A stretch of DNA of 64,000 nt from positions 945,994,327-946,058,326 of the forward strand of contig CM062817.1 in assembly GCA_031772625.1 (NCBI GenBank), given 5' to 3'. Below the pieces are notes generated by a model. The model made no database searches. It saw only the letters and a list, made by a program, of their open reading frames with translations, and had not been told where the DNA came from. This DNA is from Pinus tabuliformis. Taxonomy: Eukaryota > Streptophyta > Pinopsida > Pinales > Pinaceae. The stretch's first letter is position 1; each line of letters opens with the position of its first letter. Positions 57,553 through 64,000 of the stretch are shown here, piece by piece. Both the position numbers and the translations under genes were made by a program.

Positions 57553-59196
57553 CTACAGAGACACAGATATTTTCAATTTTTGGACTTCTGACTCTAAGCT
57601 GAAAGAGGAAGGTAATTTATCAGAACCTCTTACCTCTTGAATTGGAGCTTTGAGAATGATTGGATCAGCTGCTAGTCTTCTCTGTTTGATATTCTGTGGC
57701 TCTGTTTGAACAACAGCTCTTTGGGCAGCATTCTCCTTGGAATTTTTTGCATTTAATCTTAGGTTATATCTCCGCTGCTCCTCAGCTTGTAGGACAGCTT
57801 CTCTATCCCATTCTTGACTGCCTTGTTCTTGCAGCAATGATTCTTCATACACAGCCAATGTCAAAAAAGAAGCACTACCTTTATCTTCCATGCAGTGAAT
57901 TTCATCCTCAACTTCTTCCATTTGTTCCTCCTCCATGACTTCATTTTGGAAAGGAGATTTAACTTTCTGTTCTTCTTTTGATTCTTCACCCCTCTGAATG
58001 ATTTGTAACTGTTCGTTTGCTCTTCTGAATGGATTTGGATTTCTTGGAGCAAATGTGTTCCGCCGCCTTGTTTTTCCTGAATTCTGCTCAACCTTTAGCT
58101 TAGAAATTTCAGCAGCCAATGACTCTATCATCTTAGTCATTTTATCTAATTTTGGCCTTGAAGATGATGCAGAAGAAGTAGAAGCATGACTTCTCTGCCT
58201 CCTTTTATCATCTTGACTTTTGAGCTTTTCTGTAGCCATGAAATTAGACTTTACTTCTAGGGCTGCATCCTGCATGTCTGCTAGAGTAGCACATCTCCTT
58301 TCTCTCAACGATAGGTAGAAATTAGAGTCAAAGGCATTGGCATAAGTGATTTTGGTAGAGGTAGGAGTAGGATATACCTCAGCTCGTATCTTACTATACA
58401 TACGGTTGAATCTTTTATTAAAATCAGGCAAGGATTCACCATTCTCCCTCTTCAGGTTACCAAAATCAGTATGATAATACATCAAGTCCTTTTTATCTCC
58501 CCAATGCTTAAAAAATGCATCATCTAATGCTTCAATATCTGTTATAGATCTCTGGGGAAATTCTCTGAACCACTTCCTAGCCTCTCCATCAAGGCTCTGT
58601 ACAAAAATTCTCATCCATCCATCATTTTCACTTATATCTAAATTATCAGGATAACTGTAAAAGGCTTCAAGATGTTCTTCAGCTGTTACTCCATCTGTGC
58701 TAGTGAACTTAGGCACACATTTATGATATTCTCCCACAGGCATAGGATTTAGAGGAACAGGCAAGACTAAAGGTCCATATCTAGCAGCAACAATTCTTTC
58801 TATTTTCGTGGGTGCTTGCTGGCCTACCATGACTGGGGTATGTGGAAGAATACTGGTAGATTGAATAGTAGGGAGTAAAGTGATGGATGACAGAGACAAA
58901 GGGATGTTTTGGACTGGAAGGGAAGCTTTCTTTGGACTGAGATTCAAAGGGGAACTAACTGCACAAGGGGCTGAATTAATCTCTGAAGGAATTTCGTTAT
59001 TAACAGTGTTGTGCTCTAAATCTTCAAACTGTAAATCTTTAGCTACGACTTTATCTTTCAGAGATGAATGAGATTTCTTAGGCTTACCTGATCCTGATGC
59101 CCCTTTCTGTGATGCTTTCTTTGATTTGACAGTCCTCTCAGGGTCAGGCACTGGCTCAGCTGGTGATTTCTGAGGATTTCTTAGAGTATGTCTCAC
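57553..59196 (-). CDS. gag of T2-E
   Basis: 547 residues, open. A basic, Ser/Pro-rich N-terminus is followed by a retrotransposon gag core at about residues 165-310 (EEHLEAFYSYPDNL, GEARKWFREFP, FFKHWGDKKD). Then come an Arg/Ser-rich stretch and a Glu/Gln-rich tail. I see no CCHC zinc knuckle, unlike T1 gag. The last residues KLKISVSL continue in homologous T2-D into the protease without a break, so the stop here is probably secondary. Confidence 0.75.
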   Translation of the reverse strand: MRHTLRNPQKSPAEPVPDPERTVKSKKASQKGASGSGKPKKSHSSLKDKVVAKDLQFEDLEHNTVNNEIPSEINSAPCAVSSPLNLSPKKASLPVQNIPLSLSSITLLPTIQSTSILPHTPVMVGQQAPTKIERIVAARYGPLVLPVPLNPMPVGEYHKCVPKFTSTDGVTAEEHLEAFYSYPDNLDISENDGWMRIFVQSLDGEARKWFREFPQRSITDIEALDDAFFKHWGDKKDLMYYHTDFGNLKRENGESLPDFNKRFNRMYSKIRAEVYPTPTSTKITYANAFDSNFYLSLRERRCATLADMQDAALEVKSNFMATEKLKSQDDKRRQRSHASTSSASSSRPKLDKMTKMIESLAAEISKLKVEQNSGKTRRRNTFAPRNPNPFRRANEQLQIIQRGEESKEEQKVKSPFQNEVMEEEQMEEVEDEIHCMEDKGSASFLTLAVYEESLLQEQGSQEWDREAVLQAEEQRRYNLRLNAKNSKENAAQRAVVQTEPQNIKQRRLAADPIILKAPIQEVRGSDKLPSSFSLESEVQKLKISVSL

Positions 59197-59381
59197 AAAC
59201 TGAGCCAGAACTTCAATGTGGAGTTGCCAAAGGATGGTCTTCCCCCAATGGAGTCGCCAGATAGATGGTTACAACAAAATTATGTGCCCAGACCTTATCT
59301 ATCATCAATATCTAGAACTGTGTCGTTTTGTCAAGGAAGCTGAGCTTCAATTCTCCTCTCCCCGGCAACGGCACCAATTAA
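59197..59381 (-). other. Short leader and primer site of T2-E
   Basis: The primer site TGGTGCCGTTGCCGGGGA (59359-59376, minus strand) lies five bases inside the 5' LTR and fits tRNA-Asp except for one base (GGT for GGC). A second primer-like motif on the same strand at 59241-59259 resembles the T1 site (TGGCGACTCCATTGGGGGA). Confidence 0.75.
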
Positions 59382-61147
59382 TGTTATCACCCCAAGAAAC
59401 TCTCCTAGGTTGTATATCAGAGATGCTTAGGAACATTACAAACTCAACAAAAATGTTGGAAAATGGTGGATGAATGAAAAAAATGCTGCATATTCAAGCC
59501 ATATAACCACCTCTACTATGCTTAACCCCCAGACATGGGTGAACACCCCCAGACTACAAGGTTTTAGATCACCAATTACTCACAATTTTAAAGAAAATGT
59601 GATGATGGAGAATACTGATCACACCAGCAGATGCACAGGACCCTGTGATGGCCAGTTGCAACCAGTTAAAAGGTATATAAATCAATTTCCTAATGCACAG
59701 ACAGGATGATAGCTCTCTGGAATTAAAACAACAGAAACCTGCATACACATTCAATAATACTAACTAGATTCTAATATAGAGGTGGGATGACAACCCCTCT
59801 AATGCTAAACATCAAGAGCACATGAACAAATGCATAACAGGCACAGCCTGGAACAACGAAGAAAAGTGGAAAGTGAGCAATTAACATTAAAAGAAGCTTT
59901 CATTAGCTGAAAATGAAGACCAGAAGCTGCAGGTATTACAGTAATTACAATCTCCAGAAGTTGAAGTTTTATATCAAAATAACATTCATCAACCCTCATT
60001 ACATCTTGCTTTTGGGTATATATAGAGTTTGTTTACAAAGTTTCTTTGCTATGTTAAATGTGGAGGGGTCATAATGGACCACCAACCACATTTACAATCA
60101 GATATGGGTTTCTACTACAAACTACATGTTTTAATTAACAAAATTGGTCTTTTCTGGTGCTCTACAGTCCTCCTTTGAGTAGGTGGCGTATAATATGGAA
60201 CATGCTCCATCACTGATCAATGATTGAACTTCTCGAGGGTGTCCTTTTTGTCCTTTGGCCATTCTGTCTTTTAAATGCAATTGCTGAGGATTTATTACGC
60301 TGGGAGCCGAAACACTTGCCACCTTCTTTATTTGGAAACATAGAACAGGTTAAAGGCGTGGACAGAATGGCGGAGGCACGACTATAATGGGGACAATTAT
60401 TGGCCGTTGGATCCAGTAGATGGATGATAGAGGATGAATTGCAGGGGCTATCGGGAGAAGCAGGCAGAGTGCATCACGAGTCGTTGGATCGCGAGTGGGC
60501 AGATCCTATGGTGATCGCAGGCGGAAGGTGCACGAGAGATAACCCATGGGAAGAGGGTACGATGGCGGTAAGTGGTTTTATTGCACCACCTATCGGAGGA
60601 TGCGGTAATCGTGTAGGGTGGGCGCGATACCATTCAAACGTTGACGTGTGGCGCACGTGACTCGTGGGAAGCTGCTTTCCCCTCTAACTATCACGTGCGC
60701 ACGTTACGGGAGTGGGGGTCGGGAACGCTGTTAGATATTACGGTAGATGATCAAACGGTGTAGAATAGGCATGCAGGTTATAGGTGCGTCAGACTCTCAG
60801 ATCAGCTTATGTGTGATCAGATGGTGGGGATTAAGGCGGAGAGTTGATCGGACGATGCTGGGCTTATATACACGAGCTTTTAAATGGAATAAGGTGAAAA
60901 GGTATATGAAAGGGTTTGGATAGCTATCGAGGTTTTATAATGTTAAAACAAAAAACATGCGGGAGCTAAGGAAACAAGGCTTTTATGCCAAATGTGGGTG
61001 AAAAATAGGGTAGTGGGAGTTATAAGGAGAAAAGGGAAAAATGAAGGAGGAAGTGGGAAAAACTGCTGCTAGCCTTATGCAACCAAAACCAGCACTGCCC
61101 AACCTATTTTTATCCATCAACTATCGAAGAACATAGCAAAGCTAACA
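59382..61147 (-). repeat. 5' LTR of T2-E
   Basis: Plus-strand TGTTATCACC to GCTAACA, 1,766 bp, followed by the target duplicate GATCC (61148-61152). Compared with the 3' LTR it has many substitutions and small indels. Confidence 0.88.
60863..60871 (-). promoter_or_regulatory. Putative TATA box in the T2-E 5' LTR
   Basis: GTATATAAG on the minus strand, about 280 bp from the LTR start, giving a short U3 and a long R-U5. The partner LTR has CATATAAG at the same place. Confidence 0.5.
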
Positions 61148-61152
61148 GATCC

Positions 61153-62869
61153 CACCACCAAATCTAAATCAAAACCAAAGTACAATCATAACTAGCCTAA
61201 AATCAATTAACTAAACAAATTTAAATCATAAAGAGAGAGCCCTCTTTGAGCATTAGGAAGGCTAGATCCTAATCTCTAAAGCAGGTTTGTGGTTACCTCT
61301 ATCATTTCTTTCATAACGACTCTAAAGAAATTTTGGAGTGATAACAACTCTTTAAACGATTTTGCGTCCTTTGATTAATACTTTATATCACTATGCATCT
61401 TATATATATATGGTCTATGTCTTTCCTATGATGATTGAACCAATTGAGTTCTCTTGGTAAGAAATATTTTAAGTGGTGTCTCCATCCTTCGAAGAATCAT
61501 CAGAGATACACTAGATTCATATGTACTAGGCACAGGTCTCTTAGAAACCTAGAGGTTGTCTCTAGAATAAACAATAGGGTTCTAGGGGAGCTTCATAACT
61601 TCGGTTCTGAGTTTACAGGAGGATATCCTCCCCTGTCATGAAAATATCATGATTAGGATTGTTATAGGAGTTGTTGTATCTCTGAGATGATAATGGTTAG
61701 CTATCATGCCAGGGAATCTAAGATATTTGTTTAGGGGGTTTTGTTTTAATTTTTGGATGACCAATGTATGAAACATATTTAAAATAGTGATGACTAACCT
61801 TCTTGAATCATACTAATATTAAACAAAGGGCTGCTATTAAAATTCACACAATGTTTTAGCTTATCTGGTGATGAGGAGAAATAGAAAGATGATATGACTA
61901 TTACAATTTCAAATAGAAAATTAAATAACCATAAGTAAGAAAACCTTCAAACAATGTTCATGAAGTTTGACAAATTATGCCCAAGATTAGAGAGATACTG
62001 ATGATTTTATGATTTAAAGGGAATTAATTAAACAAACAATTTTTATAATCCATTCTCTTTAAACATGATCACTTTAGAAAGCTTATAAGATTGAATTGAA
62101 ACTCAACTACACCTATATGGTTATCTTTGTAAAACTTAAGAATATGAAGAAAACACATTGAATGAAAACTGGAAAACTTACAAGGAATACGAAACTATAT
62201 GAATCAAAATTCAGAATCCTTTGCCTTGGTACTTTTGATTCAGAAAAATCTAAGTACATTTAGTGCTTACAAATGTTCCTTCAAGGGTGCAACCCTTAAT
62301 ATCTCATTAAAGATAGTTATTTATACAATCTTAGAGCTAAGAAAATATATTAAACAAATTTACAAAAATAGATTAATACAAAATCAGGACTATGAACTGA
62401 TAGTTGATCTATCACTATTTTAGTGTTGTATTGTTTATGACTGTCCCTATTAATGATAAATATTGTTGAGTTGTTTGATGACTATCCCTGGAAATTTTGA
62501 ATGTTTTTTAATCCTCCTTTTAGTTTAGTAAATCAGTTAAATGTTCCCAGCATTTCTTACCTGGGATAGATAAATCAGTCATCCTTTGATAAACCTTATC
62601 CATTTTTGTATATTTAGTGAAAGTGGGTTTCACTAAAAATATATGTATGATTTCATTTAGGATGAAAAAGGTATCTCTAAGTGCATTCAACACAACCCTT
62701 GGTGTTTTTGCACCTCTTATGCTTGAAACTGTAGCTACACTGGTACTGATCTTTGCAAGTTTTTAGACATAGTCTTCAATGGGCATTAATTTATCATTTA
62801 TCACCAGCATAGAGGGAAAACACTTACTGGTCAAGGGTTCCAACCTACGGAAAAAGCGTTGAACTATGA
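61153..62869. other. AT-rich sequence with no gene seen
   Basis: This continues the sequence interrupted by T2-E. Only short frames occur (61435-61641, 62199-62423), with no recognisable motif. No LTR, tRNA or repeat boundary is seen. Confidence 0.35.
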
Positions 62870-64000
62870 GATTGACACTGCTACATTTTTCTTCCAACTA
62901 AAGAATGAGATTTTTCTTTGTAATAATATTCTTCACTTCCAGTATGGTTGTTGTCTTGTCATTGATACCTAATTCTTCAAGCTCATAGTTGTCTTTAGAA
63001 TTTAGAAACTTGATTATTTCAGTGGCAACTTCTGGCATGTCCTCAAGTTCCTTCGAGATGGTTTTAGTAGCTTCCTGAGATTTCTCCAACAAGTCCTTTT
63101 TATCAAAGGTTATCCTTATATAAGGCCAGATATTTTTGATTGATTCAGTAATATCTCCCCATAATATTTCCTTTACCAAACCCAATTTATTTCCAAGGTA
63201 ATATTCTTTGATTTATTTCTGCAATACCTCAATTTTACATTTTTCCCTCTACAACTCAGTTGCATGTGAACTGTCTGGAACTACTTTCATGTTTTGTAGT
63301 GTCTTCAATTGATCTTGCAATTTCTTCATTTCCTTTATCTGAATAGATAGATTCTGAACAGCTTCAACAAGTTGTTTAGCAAGTTGTTCAACTCCTGTTG
63401 CTATTCTTGTAGTTTATGCTGTGCCTAAGGCATAAAATATAGTTATAGAGACTGGTGTAAGAGGACCTACATCCATGGGAATATTGGCCCTTTTTATAGT
63501 TTCCTCTTTCTCTTTGACAAGTTTCTCCATTTACTCCTCCATCTGTTTTATGTGTAGATTTTTTTCCATGATGAGTTTCATCATGTCAGATTTTTGAGTC
63601 TCAATTTCTTCATTCTCTTTAGTCATTGGGTCCTTCGAAGTTGGCAATTTTAGCTACTTCCTTAACGTTGAAATCTCAGAATTTTTCTTCTTGACAATTT
63701 CTTTTGCAACCTTTATATTTGATATCCCATCTTTAGCACCAGATCTTCCAAAGTTTTGATCTTGGTGTCTTTTTCCAATGAAGAAACTTTCTCAAGCTTA
63801 AGCTGTGACTGTGTGTTAGCCAAGGTAACCTGCATTTTTGATAGAATCATGGCAGTGTTAGTTAAAGTAGAAACAATCATTTGGCTAGTATTTTTGTGCA
63901 TCTCAATTTGGTCAATTGGATGTACATCTTTGACATCAAATTCAAAGGAGGTTTGCTTATGGAAATGTGTAGTGGTCTTGGGCTGTGGAATCTAAGCTTG
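62870..64000 (-). pseudogene. Second copy of the coiled-coil reading frame (partial)
   Basis: Minus-strand segments match the plus-strand frame at 47062-50519. LVKEILWGDITESIKNIWPYI pairs with the AKEPLWANIIDKVNDIWPSI segment, TEIIKFLNSKDN with TRIIQFLNSKNK, and QMIVSTLTN...QLKLEKVSS...IKTLEDLV with QMIFSTMTN...QLKLENASS...IKSLEDLV. It has several stops and runs off the right end of the window, so the N-terminal part is outside. The two copies have diverged strongly, which suggests an old repeat. Confidence 0.55.

Larger units (their letters stand above)
51374..61147 (-). mobile_element. T2-E, full-length Ty3/gypsy element
   Basis: 9.8 kb with two LTRs (1,756 and 1,766 bp), target duplication GATCC (51369-51373 and 61148-61152), primer site at 59359-59376, and, on the minus strand, gag, protease, second RNase H, RT, native RNase H, integrase. 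Stops and frameshifts make it non-autonomous. The LTRs differ at many sites, so it is older than the copia-type element. It inserted into sequence that otherwise joins 51373 to 61153. Confidence 0.9.

Overview
The window is plant nuclear DNA, almost entirely nested LTR retrotransposons; I see no intact ordinary host gene. Plant origin rests on Tat/Ogre-like Ty3/gypsy proteins, the initiator-Met-tRNA primer site of a small LTR element, GT-AG introns, and two plant gene fragments (a group-IV B-box factor and an AGD8/9/10-type ARF-GAP). Very large elements, deep nesting and recurrent TE reading frames suggest a large-genome seed plant, possibly a gymnosperm; I cannot name the species.

Positions 1-40355 are built from one roughly 15 kb family (here T1) with 1040-bp LTRs and a tRNA-type primer site TGGCGACTCCRCTGGGGA. 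The T1 order is LTR, primer site, 1.7 kb leader, gag-protease, an in-frame UAG in a readthrough context, RT-RNaseH-integrase, a splice acceptor, a second RNase H (aRNH), a spliced gene on the opposite strand, a hairpin-rich 3' region, polypurine tract, LTR. Copy A (1-13974) is nearly complete. Copy B (14817-20990) is the 3' half on the minus strand, head to head with A. Copy C (20991-38550) starts at the primer site with no LTR, joined to B's integrase by an 8-bp microhomology, then folds back at 38550 and ends at an inverted LTR (39316-40355). Several joints lie at the primer site or at one internal hairpin, which points to aberrant reverse transcription or end joining.

C's antisense gene is interrupted by a young 4.9 kb Ty1/copia-type element (31013-35935, minus strand, 184-bp LTRs, TSD AATAC). 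It has a gag remnant, no visible pol, and antisense copies of ARF-GAP and B-box host sequence.

Positions 40356-61147 hold two copies of another Ty3/gypsy family (T2) in which the second RNase H lies between protease and RT: D (plus strand, broken, apparently the target of the T1 composite) and E (51374-61147, minus strand, complete LTRs and TSD GATCC). A decayed repeated coiled-coil reading frame flanks E (47062-50519 plus; 62870-64000 minus). In both families the native RNase H next to RT has lost catalytic acidic residues, while the second RNase H keeps most of them. Nearly every coding region is broken by stops, many of them C-to-T changes as expected in methylated, silenced DNA.
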